DNA of 64,000 bases from Cyclaneusma minus (taxonomy: Eukaryota > Ascomycota > Leotiomycetes > Marthamycetales > Marthamycetaceae). The stretch covers positions 170,398-234,397 of the forward strand of contig JAKZHN010000049.1 of assembly GCA_037179335.1 (NCBI GenBank). Direction: 5' to 3'. A program made the position numbers and the translations under genes. Position 1 is the stretch's first letter. Each line of letters opens with the position of its first letter. Shown here piece by piece: positions 11,041 to 22,885 of this stretch. The notes beneath the pieces are model-generated. The model did no database searches, had not been told where the DNA came from, and worked only from the letters and a program-made list of their open reading frames with translations.

Positions 11041-12399
11041 GGCGGTTCTTGTTCTTGTGAACAATTTTGAAGTCCTGTCTATGGCGGATGGCAGAAGGCA
11101 GAAGGCTACATGTAGGGAAGAAGGCTGTGCATAATTTTTGTGGTTAATGTGGGGGAGGGGCATAAATTATGTCACCAGGCTAGTCCCGCTTGGGCCGAGC
11201 TTCACTTCGATCTAATTCCAACGACTCCTGATCATCGAACATACCTACCTTTTGACTGACTCCATCATACCGCGCCATGCATTTCAGCAATTCCGCTCTA
11301 ACTCATAAGCAGGACTCTGCTGTGTCTGCTCAAATCCAGATTTCTTTTTTTGGCTGGAACAAGGCGGGAATATGGCAGCTGCAGCAACATTACCTTTGTG
11401 CTGCATGATGGCTGAGCTCAACTCAAGTGATCTGGAGAAGTCGCCTTTGAGTGAGAGACAAAACTACCTGACTGAAAACATGCAGAGTAGCATTGTTGAT
11501 GGATGGAAGCATCGTATCTCCGGGATTGCCTTTGAACATGTTTACCTGCTTTTCATGGCCGCAGTTGGTCAGTATGCACAGCCTGCGACACAGTATGAGA
11601 GAAGTCGCTACCAACCTTGTTGTCTTGATGGGTTTCCCCAACAATGGACTCTGTAGACAGGCCAAGCATCTTGACCTGGCATGGCTATTATTTACCTTTG
11701 CTGTCAGACTACTCGTACCATATTCTTGTCTTTGAACTACGCCTTTCAAGAAACAGAATAGGAGCCCATAACTATTCATTGTCGCACCATATTCATTGAC
11801 ATTCATGCCTGCTGCTTTTCTGTCGTCAGTCCACGCCCAGAGACAATCATCATAACATGCCCAGTGGCGAGCCAGAAATACTGAAAGGCATTTCACACAT
11901 GGGCTGATGCCTAATGGACCATGATGGACTCCTAGTTGTCAGCTGTTCAAGTTATTTTCTCCTCGGTGTCTATTACTTGGGTCTTAGAAGTCAAGTGCAA
12001 GAAGAGTACGGCTGGAGGGATCAAGGTTCGCCGGCTTCATTGCTACAGTATCAAATATACTGGCCCAGAAACTCCAATACCTTGAAGTCTTGTGCTTGAA
12101 AAAAAAAGACAGTTTTTCATCAGTGCTGAACTTCACTCCACCGTTTTGTGGAGGTGAATTTGAAATCCAGGCTGGTGGCTTGACACTTGCCCCTGTTCTC
12201 GCCTACCGCGTCCCGCCCCCATCACCAGATCTTCCGGTCTTGTTTTCTACCCCAGTGTGCTCGTCCGCCAGCTTTACCCTTTCACGCTCCACCACCACGA
12301 CCGCACTCCTGTGCGCTCGGAGATCCAACACATCCGGTTTTATCACCTGCACAGAAACACCGCACGAAAAACGAGGCCACGAGGACCGTATTCCCAAAG
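11041..12399. other. Divergent intergenic region
   Basis: Separates the PBDC1-like gene (minus) from the 2EXR-like gene (plus), so it should hold both promoters and the untranslated exon 1 of the latter (ending at 12400). Open frames at 11372-11896 on both strands have no recognisable content. The 12,180-12,400 stretch is pyrimidine-rich and probably transcribed leader. Confidence 0.45.
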
Positions 12400-14872
12400 A
12401 GTGAGTTCCTCTCATCGCTGTCGATTTCTGCCTACTGACAACTCCAAGTGGCTCCCTCCAATAAGCTCCAACGCCTCCGTCGCAGGAACACCTTGAGATC
12501 GCGAACAACTCGTCATGCTTTGACCGCCACTCCTGTTTCCATTGCCCAAAACATTGCTGCTTCTCTTCCGCCAGCCATGTCTGCTTGCCAGGACTGCGCC
12601 AATGACACTCGAGGCGTCGAGCCCAATGCTGGCGCGGGCATTGAGCCCACGGGAGCACCTCCAGGTCCTCCAGCGCTTCCACTGACTGCCTCGATTCCTC
12701 AAGAACCGTACCTACCCAAGCTCCTCCGTGCTCAGGACGGCGAGCTCATAGACCCTCACTATGTCCATGACCACCTGATGGTTTTCAGCAACATTCTCGA
12801 GAGTCAAATGCACTTCGAGTTCCCCTACGAAGTGCGTCTCGTCGCTGTGGACGAGAACGGATACGAGAACAGAAGCCCCAGGAACAAGCTTACGCTCAAA
12901 GACCTCCCTCTCAACGTCCGCAACATCATCTACGGCTACGTCTTTGCCGACCATGACCCTGATAACACAATCATCATCATGTCCCGACCCAAGGAAATTG
13001 AGCCTTACTGGAGCGTATCTTCCTTCAAGACCTACGACCAAGTCCTCGAGGCGGCTTTTGGCCCCAAGCTAGGCGGACTCTGCGCCTGCAGACAACTTTA
13101 TCGCGAGCTGATTGTGTTTTTGTTCTCCACTTATCACTTCTTCGTCGTCTACTCTGCTACCACCGGTGGAGCTTTCATGGCGCCTATGTCCACCGTTGTC
13201 CTTCCCAAGTACCTCGACATTGTCCAACACCTCACTGTCGAGGTCGACTTCACCCGTTTCGGAGGCTCGGCCGATCCAGAAACCGTTCACTTGAACGCCG
13301 GCGAGGGAATCATCAGGAAGTACTTGAAGGTCATGGCCGACAGGATCGACGAGCGACGAGGTATCATTGAGATGGCCCACCTCCATGTGCTTGCTCGCCA
13401 GTTCGCTGGCCACCGCCCCGGCATCACCAGAGCTGATCTGGAGATCCAGCGTAAGTATTCTCTCCTGAAACTGCTTTAGTACCGAGAGGATCATGGCTGA
13501 CCTCAAATTTAGACCCCTCTGTCGAGCACTTTGCTGACGAGGTCCATCCTGCCTATCGTGATTCTCTCGTCTCCCCCACCCCCCCTCCTCCTCCTGCAGG
13601 GCTTGGCATCCGCGTTAGTACCCCTGAACGCGCCACCTCTGCTACCGAGCATGTGGTTGCGGAGCCCAACGATGGCGCCTACATCCTCAGCTCTGGAAAA
13701 CAAAAGCTGGGCAACAAGGTTGAGAACAGCCGCGTGGCTATCTCTGCGGCAGAGAAAGAGAACGCAGCGAGAAGGGCCAGCTTCGAGGTCTTTTCGCAGA
13801 TCGAGGTCCCTGAAGGCAGACCGCCTCGCTCGAGAACTGTCAGCCAGCAGAGTAAGTACATTCTTGTCATATCTCTCACGTGCTACCAACTAACTTAATT
13901 TCAGGCAAGGGAAAGCTTGCTAAGGCTGTCGCCAAGACCACCATCAAGGAAGAGGACGAGGGGGAGACGGACTATGTCAACATCACCAAGTCCGATTTCA
14001 GCTCCGACGACGACATGACTGCTCTGCAGACTGCCGAGTATGCCGTCGTAACCTCGTCTTCCGCCCGGCGACGCGTGACTATCACCGACGCTGGCCGAGC
14101 CATCTACCGCACGCTGTCGAACCGCATCCCCGGCACGGGTACCCATTCTCTCCCCTTGCGCCGTTACAACTCTCTCGGCCCTGGCATCTCGTCTCATCCC
14201 GAGACGCTGGAGGTCGAAGCAGGTCTGATGCGCCGCTCGGGCCAGCACGTACGAAGTCTGGTGGCTGCTGGTGGAGATCTGGTGGCTGCTAGCGGAGATC
14301 TGGTGGCTGCCGGTGGAGAGTTCGTCGCTGCGGGTGCTGCTCGTCTTGCTCCGAGCATGCCGTCGCAGTTGGCTGGTGATGGACCTCCAAGCCCGCCTCC
14401 TGTGGTCGCGGTTCCAGACCGTGGCTCACTGGGTCAGAGTAAGTTCCTCCTTTCTTTGCAATTGGTTTCTGTCTCTCGCATGTTCCATTCCTCCTTCTTG
14501 CCTGTTATCCCAGTGCCATTTTCTTGCATCCCCCCCCCTTTCCTGTTCCTCCCCTAACTCAAGCCCTTCTGATCATCCGCAAACCAATGAGCTAACAAAA
14601 CAACAACAGTGGGCGTCCCCTATGTCGAAGAAACTACTCAACACATCTGCGACGTTTTCACCGTGGTCGCCGGCCTCCCGCGCTACGTACGCGTCTCCGG
14701 ATTCTCCAAAGCCTACACCTTGCAGTTGGCAGCAGGTCTCGGTGCCATCGCTTTCGGCGACATCCGTGCTTGTCTGAGACGCCCTCGCATGTGCGCTTGG
14801 CCTGAGGGATTGCCATGGGGCGCTGTTGTCACTGATGACGACGGTGCTGGTGCTGGTCCTGCCTCGTCATAA
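12400..14872 (+). CDS. 2EXR/F-box-like protein, split start codon
   Basis: Exon segments 12400, 12449-13450, 13513-13851, 13905-14438 and 14610-14872 join in frame to about 712 residues. The first intron (12401-12448, GTGAGT...CAAG with a CTACTGAC branch site) falls inside the start codon: A at 12400, TG at 12449-12450, giving MAPSNKLQRLRRRNTLRSR. If that splice is not used, the in-frame ATG at 12577 (MSACQDC) is the fallback. Residues of about 150-240 read LTLKDLPLNVRNIIYGYVFA...LGGLCACRQLYRELIVFLFSTYHFFV, the LPxxxRNxIY pattern of fungal 2EXR/F-box-like proteins that often act as ubiquitin-ligase adaptors. The rest is low complexity: a proline run (PTPPPPPAG), an acidic patch (KEEDEGETDY), and four tandem 7-residue units of the LVAAGGD type. 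The C-terminus (GVPYVEETTQHICDVFTVVAGL) is hydrophobic but not clearly membrane-spanning. Function unknown. Confidence 0.8.
14258..14341 (+). repeat. 21-bp tandem repeat, four copies, in coding sequence
   Basis: Four consecutive 21-base units encode LVAAGGD, LVAASGD, LVAAGGE and FVAAGAA inside the 2EXR-like gene. The first three differ at only a few bases, so expansion is recent. The repeat unit is a multiple of three and length variants would stay in frame. Confidence 0.85.
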
Positions 14873-15718
14873 GTGGCTGCATATGCATTCGGGTATTCTT
14901 CGTGCCTTCGGGTTCTGACCTTCGGTGCTCTCTGTGCTCTGCGTGTGCGGATTCCTGCTCTGGCGCGCTCTAGGTGTTTTGCTTGGCGCTAGCGGAGCTT
15001 TTATGTGCGCAGTGGATTGGTTTGGGCGTTGTAAAGGGCCTGGGTATCGGGTGGTGCTGCGGTTCTCCGGGTCGTAGATACTAGTTGATAGTCGTCTTGC
15101 TCCTCGAATACCACATCTTTGTGTCCTTTCCATCAGTCAATTGTTCCCTGTCACTTGACTCGTGTGCTTGGACAAGGCTTGTGCTAAATCGCCTCTCGAG
15201 TTTTCAAAAGCGCCCCGAGAATTTCACAGTAAAGTCAAGACTTTAGTGCCATGTGCTATGGTAATGGCATTACAATGTGACAATGTCTTGTCCGTTGGTT
15301 AGCAGGCAACTTACCTCAAAGCCCCTCTCTGTGAGTATTACAGCCAACTTGGCATATTCCAAGTAACCAAGAGATTCATTATGACATATTGCCAAATGTC
15401 AGATGGGGATATTCCACAATGGCGGTTGTGGTGAAATCAGTCGGCGAGAGAAGAAGCTTGAAGTAGAGCTTTTTGCTGCACGGTCACAGCTTTTGGTGGG
15501 TGTCAGGGACAGGCGGGGGGATCATGATGGTCAGACGAGCTTCCCAGCCTGGTGCCACAGCTGAGCTGCCTTCCGCTACTGTGCCACTCTTCTCCAGCCT
15601 CATCTTATCGGAGCTTGGCCGTGGCGACGCCGACAACTACATACTCCGCCTTCAGGTCAACGACTGGAGAGCGACGTCCAACGGCTGCACTCGATACCAA
15701 ACGAAGCTCATTGCGAAG
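14873..15718. other. Intergenic upstream of ABCG gene
   Basis: 3' flank of the 2EXR-like gene and promoter of the ABCG transporter. An in-frame extension of the transporter up to 15473 precedes its signal-peptide ATG and is not family-like. I see no RNA gene or repeat. Confidence 0.4.
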
Positions 15719-18700
15719 ATGCCGTCGCTGCTATTGCGCCAGTCCGCCCTGGGCACTCTAGCTCTGTCATGGAGCGTGGGCGCCTACCAGAACGAATCCG
15801 CCCTCTCGTCCATCGATATGATGCGCGCGCAGATGGCCCTGATGGACGATCGACCTGACGACTGTCCGCCGTGTTTCAACTGTTTACTCCCTGCTTTTAC
15901 CTGTGGCCAATACGCCAATTGCAACCAATACAATGGCAAATGTGCTTGCCCAGCTGGCTTCGGCGGTGACGACTGCATGCAACCAGGTATGTTGCCATCG
16001 CCAGCTCGAGTGAAGTGTCGAGGGCATTTCTGATACCGTGATACAGTCTGCGGATCACTGGCCGATGGCAGAAACAGACCAATGCGCTCCGAGAAGTTCT
16101 GCGAGTGTGAAGAGGGGTGGACCGGCATCAACTGTAATGTCTGCACGAGCAACAAGGCCTGCAATGCTCTGATGCCCGAATCCGAGGGCGGCGTGTGCTA
16201 TCAGAATGGCGAGGTCGTGAACCAGAACTACCAGATGTGCGATGTCACGAATCGCAAGATCCGGGATCTGCTAGAAGAGAAGGTTCCTCAGGTCACTTTC
16301 ACCTGCAACAGCGACGACGAGACTTGCGATTTCCAGTGTACGTGCATGGCCCCCTTTACAGCACTCCCCCATGCTGACTGTGTATAGTCTGGGTCGATCA
16401 ACGCGAGTCCTTCTACTGTTCCTTGGATTCTTGCAGCTCGAGCGCCGACAACGACTATGATCGAAATGCCACGGCATACAAATGCGAAAACGTTCACTGC
16501 AAATGCATTCCGGACAGAATGTTGTGTGGCGAGAATGGCTCGGTCGACATTACTGATTTTCTCGACGAGGAGATCAAGGGTCCGGCTAGTTTCAGTTGTC
16601 TTCAGAAAGATGGCGGAATCAATGAGTGCGCCTTCAAAGAGCCTGCGATGGACGACCTAATTCAACAGATGTTTGGCGATCAAAGCATCTCCTTGACTTG
16701 CCAAGCGGGAGAATGTCTGTACGAAACGGAAGTCCCAGGTTATACGAGGCCAGTCAAGAAGATCAATACTCCCCTGATTGCAGCAGTAATCGCCGGGTGC
16801 TCGCTTTTTGTCGTCGGTGTCATTTTGCTTGTGTGGTATCTTTCTCGTCGACGATTCAGATATGGCCCAATCAGTCTCGATGACTCGGATGACGAAAGCA
16901 CCAAGCTCATGGTCGATCACAAGCCGGCATCCCTTTATTTCGAGAATGTCTCATACACACTCAACGGCAAGCAGATACTCTCGGGAATTCAAGGTGTGGC
17001 TCACCCGGGCCAGATCATGGCAATCATGGGCGCCTCTGGAGCCGGCAAGACCACCTTTTTGGACATTCTGGCCAGAAAGAATAAACGCGGTACAGTAGAA
17101 GGTGACTTCTACGTCAACGGAGAGAAAGTCAATGATGTTGACTTCAAGAACGTTGTGGGTTTTGTCGATCAAGAGGATACCATGTTACCGACACTCACTG
17201 TGCACGAAACCATTATGACCAGTGCTCTTCTACGACTCCCACGAAACATGGGTAAAAGTGCGAAGGAACAGAGAGTGTACGAGGTTGAAAAACAGCTGGG
17301 CATCTGGCACATCAGAGACTCGTTGATAGGGTCAGAGGATGGCAAAGGTCGTGGGATCTCTGGAGGTGAAAAACGCCGTGTTGGAATTGCATGCGAGCTA
17401 GTCACGAGCCCTAGCATCCTTTTCCTGGACGAACCGACCAGTGGACTCGACGCCTACAATGCCTTCAATGTCATTGAATGTCTCGTCACTCTCGCCAAAA
17501 CCTACAAGCGTACTGTCATTTTCACGATCCATCAACCTCGATCCAACATCGTCGCTCTATTTGACCAATTGGTACTTCTGGCCAAGGGGAAGACTGTGTA
17601 CTCAGGGGAGTTCTCCCAATGCCAGAACTACTTCGACCACATCGGATACTCCTGTCCCCCTGGATTCAACATTGCCGACTATCTAGTGGATCTTACTATG
17701 CACGCCGGAACACCACGAACACCTTTGGAAGACGATCTCACCTCGGTGAGCATTACTGATGCCAGGAGCACCGGTCCAAGCAGCACCAGAGCTGTGAAGT
17801 CGATTGCGAGTGTTTCGGGGAATAGTTTCGATGACAGCACTGTCGGCAGCCCGGGTGCTTCTTCCATCAGACGGCCGAAAGGGAAGCGAAGAGACTCTGT
17901 GAAGCAAAGGCAGGACCGAGAACTTTTCACACGCAAAAAGAGCGAGATCGAAACCCCCGGATCACCAGCGAGCGAACCACTTGACGACAGCGCTGCCGCG
18001 AATCAGCAGTGGCTCAGATTATCTAGGCAGCAAGCAGGGCAGGTGCCTCCTCAAATACTGGACGATCTCCATGATCTACCTCCTGCTGCATCGGCGACAG
18101 GGACCGAGTTGGATATCCTTGTCAATGCTTACGCTCAGTCAGACGTTGCCGGGAACGTGCATGAGGACATCCACGCAGCTATCACCAGTGCTCGAGATGC
18201 AAACGGAAGTGCCAACGGCCATTCACAGCCCAATGGCCATAGCAGCACGATGGGAAGAGGTTATGCTCGGGTCGGCTATGCTCGACAATTTGCAATCCTC
18301 TCGCAAAGAACATGGCGCAACCTCTATCGAAACCCGATGCTAATGCTCACCCATTACGCTATCGCCATTGTCCTGGCCGTCTTATCCGGCTTCTTGTTCT
18401 ACGGCTTGACCGACGATATCCCAGGCTTTCAAAACCGTCTTGGTCTTTTCTTCTTCCTTCTGGCACTTTTCGGCTTCAGTACGCTCACCAGCTTGACCGT
18501 ATTTGCCAACGAGCGACTCCTTTTCGTCCGAGAAAGAGCAAATGGCTACTATTCCCCCATCACCTACTTCTCGGCCAAGGTGATTTTTGACATTGTGCCT
18601 TTGCGCCTCATACCGCCAATCATCATGGGAGCGATCGTATACCCCATGACTGGCCTTGTACCTGACGCTAAGCACTTCTTCAAGTTCATCCTGGTTTTGG

Positions 18701-19107
18701 TGCTTTTCAATCTGGCGGCAGCAGCCATCTGTTTATTCATTGGCATCGTCTGCAAAGATGGCGGCGTCGCAAACTTGATCGGGAGTCTGGTGATGCTCTT
18801 CAGCTTGCTTTTCGCCGGCCTGCTGCTCAACCGCGATGCGATACCCAAAGCTGCTTTGTGGCTGCAGACCTTGTCGATATTCCATTATGCCTTTGAGTCT
18901 CTCATTGTCAACGAAGTCACCTACTTGACGCTGGTGGACCACAAGTATGGCTTAGACATCACTGTTCCTGGTGCTTCGATTCTGAGCTCTTTTGGCTTCA
19001 ACAATCTTGCGCTGTGGGATGACGTGCTTCGACTTGGCATTTTTGCGGGCGTATTTGTTGCTTTGGCTTATGCCGCGATGCACATTCTGCTGATCGAGAA
19101 GCGATGA
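15719..19107 (+). CDS. Adp1-like ABCG transporter with EGF-like ectodomain
   Basis: Three exons (15719-15986, 16047-16337, 16388-19107) give about 1092 residues, close to yeast Adp1. The start at 15719 is chosen because it opens a signal-peptide-like sequence (MPSLLLRQSALGTLALSWSVGAYQ). Residues of about 40-330 are Cys-rich: CPPCFNCLLPAFTCGQYANCNQYNGKCACPAGFGG and CECEEGWTGINC are EGF/laminin-like modules that would lie outside the cytosol. A transmembrane helix follows (LIAAVIAGCSLFVVGVILLVWYL). Then comes an ABCG-type nucleotide-binding domain with Walker A GASGAGKTT, signature ISGGEKRR and Walker B ILFLDEPTSGLD. After a roughly 200-residue disordered linker come six hydrophobic helices (VLSGFLFYGLT, LFFFLLALFGFSTLTSL and others) ending MHILLIEKR. 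This is a reverse-order half transporter, expected to dimerise. Substrate unknown. It looks intact. Confidence 0.9.
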
Positions 19108-19390
19108 TCTGGGGTAGGCAGATACATGTACAGAACTGTAAGAAACATACCGACTATACATTAGCCTCCTTGCGCGTGGCTTGCTTGCTTTCGTATTTCC
19201 ATCGCATAAGCTCGGCGTTCAACGGGAGTAGCAATAGATGTCGAAGTAGCATCATTGCAGCATAAATATAAATATTGACACGGAGCTTCCAACCATTTTC
19301 AAGCCCACTGTGCTAAAGTAGTGAACTGCGACCGCAGGATGACACCCTTGAAACTAATATACACACCTCGCCCACAACATACAGCAAAGT

Positions 19391-20311
19391 CTATTCTATC
19401 TTCCCCCCAGTCAATTCCTCGGCCAACCTCATAACCCGCTCACTCGTCAATGTCGCCGCGCTCTTATGAAGCTGAACTGCCTTATCCGAACTGCCCGTAA
19501 CATCCCTCAGCATATCTTGTACAGTTGGCGGCGGATTGTAAGCCTCCCACACGTTCTTCGCACCCGGCTTCACCTTCTCAAACGGCTTCTCCACGAACTG
19601 AGTCTCAATAACCTGCTCCAGCTGCTCTTCCGTCGTAATGAAGTTCCTCGCCTGCATATACAGATTATGCAGCGCCGCCTTCATCCTTTCCTCTCTTTCT
19701 GCCTGAACGGCCTGTGTCCTTGCTCGCATCTCTGCAATCCGCTGCTCGCGATTCGGATCCGGCACCACGCCGTTGAGCTTCACGCGTTTCATGGCTTGGG
19801 TGATGGTTGGCTCCGTCAACCTCTCGTCTTCTCTCTTGGGTGCTTCGACTCGTGCTTGACGCTCAGCCTGCTTGTCGGCGGACCGGGCGGCGACGGTGCG
19901 CTCGGCGCGCACTTTGCGTCTGTGCAGGAGGACCAGTCCTTCACGCAGGTTACGGCGGCGCGAGTCGGCGATGGCGCGCTTCCAGGCAATATAGTCATTT
20001 TGGGGCGGGGAGAGGTGGCGCGAGGCGGTGGGCTCGGGGGTTGCGGCGGCGAGATAGTTGGGAGTGATTTTCTTGATGGATTTGGGGCCTTTGAAGAGAT
20101 TCCGCGGCAGGGGAAGCGTGCCTTTGATGTGAATGGGTGCCTTGGGGCCGGGTTGGCGAGTTTTTGGGATTTCGATGAATTTGGGGGATTCAGGGCCGAT
20201 ACTGAGGAGGGAGGGAGAGGTGGTGAAAGAGCGGCTATGTGGAGGAATTGGCGCGCATGGTTTGGAGCGTAGTAGAGAGCTCAATGAGCCCCGGGATATG
20301 GAGGGCGGCAT
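19391..20311 (-). CDS. Probable mitoribosomal small-subunit protein mS26 (Pet123-like)
   Basis: Single exon of about 306 residues starting MPPSISRGSLSSLLRSKP. The N-terminus is basic and Ser-rich with RSFTTSP, a typical mitochondrial presequence. The body reads PIHIKGTLPLPRNLFKGPKSIKKITP, then NDYIAWKRAIADSRRRNLREGLVLLHRRK, then a long charged helix rich in R, E, A and Q (ADKQAERQARVEAPKRED, AVQAEREERMKAALHNLYMQARNFI). This matches what I recall of fungal Pet123/mS26 proteins of the 37S subunit. The compartment call is firmer than the exact subunit name. The open frame extends upstream to 20761 without conserved content and across the Nog2 start, so the ATG at 20311 is preferred. It shares a 315-bp divergent promoter with Nog2. 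Confidence 0.65.
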   Translation of the reverse strand: MPPSISRGSLSSLLRSKPCAPIPPHSRSFTTSPSLLSIGPESPKFIEIPKTRQPGPKAPIHIKGTLPLPRNLFKGPKSIKKITPNYLAAATPEPTASRHLSPPQNDYIAWKRAIADSRRRNLREGLVLLHRRKVRAERTVAARSADKQAERQARVEAPKREDERLTEPTITQAMKRVKLNGVVPDPNREQRIAEMRARTQAVQAEREERMKAALHNLYMQARNFITTEEQLEQVIETQFVEKPFEKVKPGAKNVWEAYNPPPTVQDMLRDVTGSSDKAVQLHKSAATLTSERVMRLAEELTGGKIE

Positions 20312-20626
20312 GGCTAAGGTGTAGAGAGGCAATGGCCCGGACTCCCTCGAGGATATCGACGTCGGACTGGAGTTGCAACATCGATGATTTTTTGGCCGCC
20401 GGCGAGAGGCTCGGCTGCGCCGCATGTGGCTGGCAAGCTTGGACCGGAGCGACGGAGACGAGTTAGGCCGGCCGTGCGCCACAAGCGAACTCTGCACAAT
20501 TAATCTTTTGGCGGAAAGCTGCGCTCCAAAATTTCTCGACACCTTCTTTCTCAACCACCAAGCACCAGACAACCACAACACTGTCGCCGCCCCGCCCTCG
20601 TCGTCCAGTGACGACTTACTACCATC
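20312..20626. promoter_or_regulatory. Divergent promoter mS26 / Nog2
   Basis: 315 bp between the start codons of a mitochondrial ribosomal protein gene (minus) and a 60S-assembly GTPase gene (plus). A shared promoter would suit co-regulation of ribosome production, but no specific operator is proven by eye. Confidence 0.45.
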
Positions 20627-22885
20627 ATGGGCTCCGGCAAGAAAGAGGCTGCGCGCAAGGTGAGGCAGGGGAAGGTCGGCGATGGCATGGCCAATGTCAA
20701 AGTCAAGGGCGAAAACTTCTATCGGTACGCACTGCACCCTTCCATCCAGCTCCTCCACCATGATTGACCCGTGCGCCCAGCTCTGCGAAGAAGGTGAAGA
20801 CCCTGAATATGTTCAAGGAGGGCAAGGCCCAACGCAATGCTGCCGGTGAAATCACAAAGGCCGCCACCTTCCAGTCTCGAGAGAAGCCAGTTGCACGGAT
20901 CGAGCCGAACAGGAAATGGTTCACCAATTCTCGAGTCATCACCCAGGATGCCCTCTCCAAATTCAGGACGGCCATGGAGGAGAGAGCATCAGATCCATAC
21001 TCGGTGCTGCTCAAGTCGAACAAGCTGCCGCTGAGTTTGATCCAGGATGGCCAGACAAAGAACGGTGTCAAGGAGCACCAGGCCAAGATGACGGTCGAAG
21101 CCGCACCCTTCTCAGACGTCTTCGGTCCGAAGGCACAGCGCAAACGGGTCAAGCTGGGCGTGGCCTCGCTGGAAGACCTGGCCGACGATAGCATGAAGAG
21201 CCACGAGACCTATCTGGACCGACTCGAGCAAGCCAAGCTGCTGAGTGGTAACTCGGGTCCTGATGCCGATCTGGCTGGCGAAGACACAGTCGTGGTGGAT
21301 GGCGAGATTACGAGTGCAAGAGAGGCGATTTTCAGCAAGGGTCAGAGCAAAAGAATCTGGAATGAGCTGTACAAGGTCATTGATTCTTCGGATGTTGTGA
21401 TTCACGTTCTCGACGCTCGAGATCCCTTGGGAACAAGGTGTCGAAGTGTTGAGAAGTACATCAAGGAGGAGGCACCACACAAGCACTTGATATTCGTCCT
21501 GAACAAGTGCGATTTGGTCCCGACGAGCGTTGCTGTAAGTTCCCCAACCTCCTTGATATCCTAATCTCGTCCCCTCCCCTCACCTCCCCTGGTTCCATCG
21601 TTAAGTCAAGGCTCCTTCCGCATTTGCTTTTGCATCTGCGTGATTTCATTGGAAGGAAGTCTGTTACAACTTTGGTAGATCAACTCCATTCTCGCCGCTC
21701 ATATCCTTTCTGGACGTTGAGTAGACGGCTTTCCGTCTTGGGAAGCCTGTCGCAAAGAGTTTGGGCATGTTTCGTTTGAGTTGAAGACCACCTCCGCTTC
21801 TTTGGTGGCTTGTGGTGGTTTTCTTAGTAATGATTCATACATTCCAATTCATACTCCTGTGTGATTGTGGAAAGGTCTCCGCAACAGCTGCTGACATTTT
21901 CCAGGCTTCATGGGTCCGCTACCTCTCGAAAGACCGCCCGACCTTAGCCTTTCATGCTTCCATCACCAACTCCTTCGGCAAAGGCTCTCTCATCCAACTT
22001 CTCCGCCAATTCTCCTCCATACATTCTGACCGCAAACAAATCTCTGTCGGCTTCATCGGCTACCCGAATACCGGCAAATCGTCCATCATCAACACCCTTC
22101 GCAAAAAGAAGGTTTGTACTGTTGCACCCATCCCAGGCGAGACCAAGGTCTGGCAATACATCACCCTTATGAAGCGCATCTACCTAATTGATTGTCCTGG
22201 TGTTGTCCCGCCCAGTACGACCGACACACCAGAGGACATCTTATTACGTGGCGTCGTCCGCGTCGAGAACGTCGAGAACCCAGAACAGTACATTCCAGCC
22301 GTACTCAGGAAGACGAAACCCCAGCATATGGAGCGCACTTATGCTTTAACAGGCTACACTACGCACATGGAGTTCTTGGAGATGTTGGCAAGGAAAGGAG
22401 GAAGGTTACTCAAGGGTGGCGAGCCTGATGTCGATGGTGTGGCGAAGATGGTGCTTAACGACTTCTTAAGAGGAAAGATACCCTGGTTCACAGCCCCTCC
22501 TAAGACCGAAGAAGAAGAGGAAGTGCGTGGTATTGATGGCAAGGTGGGCAGGCTCGGAGAGATGGGCAGGAAGAGAAAGAGAGAAGATGGCGAGGCGGGA
22601 ACTGAGGGCGCCGAATCGTCGAACGAAAACGAGGACGAGGAGGACGAGTTCGAGGGCTTCGACAGTGATGCTGGTGACGACGAATCACCTGATGACGACG
22701 AGGCTGACGAAGAGAAGGAGGAAGATGAGGAACCAAATGATGAAGACGAAGACAAAGAAGTCGCATCAGAGGGAACGGACGAGGCTGCGGAAGAGCAGCT
22801 GCATGAGGAGCTAGAGGATGAGGTGAAGACGGAAGAAGATGTGGCAAGGAATCGGCAGTCGAATAAGAAGCGGAGAAAGACTTAG
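20627..22885 (+). CDS. NOG2: Nucleolar/nuclear GTPase Nog2 (60S assembly)
   Basis: Exons 20627-20724, 20781-21534 and 21905-22885 give about 610 residues. Nog2 (human GNL2) is a circularly permuted GTPase that joins pre-60S particles in the nucleolus/nucleoplasm and acts as a placeholder before nuclear export. The N-terminal NGP1NT block is clear (VKGENFYRSAKKVKTLNMFKEGKAQRNAAGEITKAATFQS...RIEPNRKWFTNSRVI). The G motifs occur in permuted order: G4 NKCD (VFVLNKCDLVP, interrupted soon after by intron 2), G1 GYPNTGKSS and G3 DCPGV. The last roughly 110 residues are strongly acidic (EDEEDEFEGFDSDAGDDESPDDDE) and end with the basic tail NRQSNKKRRKT, a likely nuclear/nucleolar signal. Intron 2 is 370 nt, several times longer than any neighbour, and lies inside a gene whose yeast counterpart hosts a snoRNA. 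Confidence 0.95.
21535..21904 (+). ncRNA. Possible intronic H/ACA snoRNA host (snR191-like), unproven
   Basis: This is the second Nog2 intron. In Saccharomyces cerevisiae the NOG2 intron encodes the H/ACA snoRNA snR191, which guides two conserved large-subunit rRNA pseudouridines. The intron here is 370 nt against 48-90 nt typical of the window. Visible structure includes a strong hairpin at about 21724-21751 (GACGGCTTTCC with GGGAAGCCTGTC), a hairpin flanked by CCTTCC/GGAAGG at 21614-21656, H-box-like ANANNA strings at 21677 and 21785, and an ACA followed by three bases at 21839-21844. These motifs are short and could be chance, and I could not fit one complete hairpin-hinge-hairpin-tail model. 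The call rests mainly on synteny and intron length. Confidence 0.3.

Noticed and set aside
15473..15718. Upstream extension of the ABCG transporter
   Set aside because: It precedes a good signal-peptide start at 15719 and has no conserved content.
19807..20272. Plus-strand frames opposite the mS26-like gene
   Set aside because: Shadow frames of a GC-rich charged coding region.
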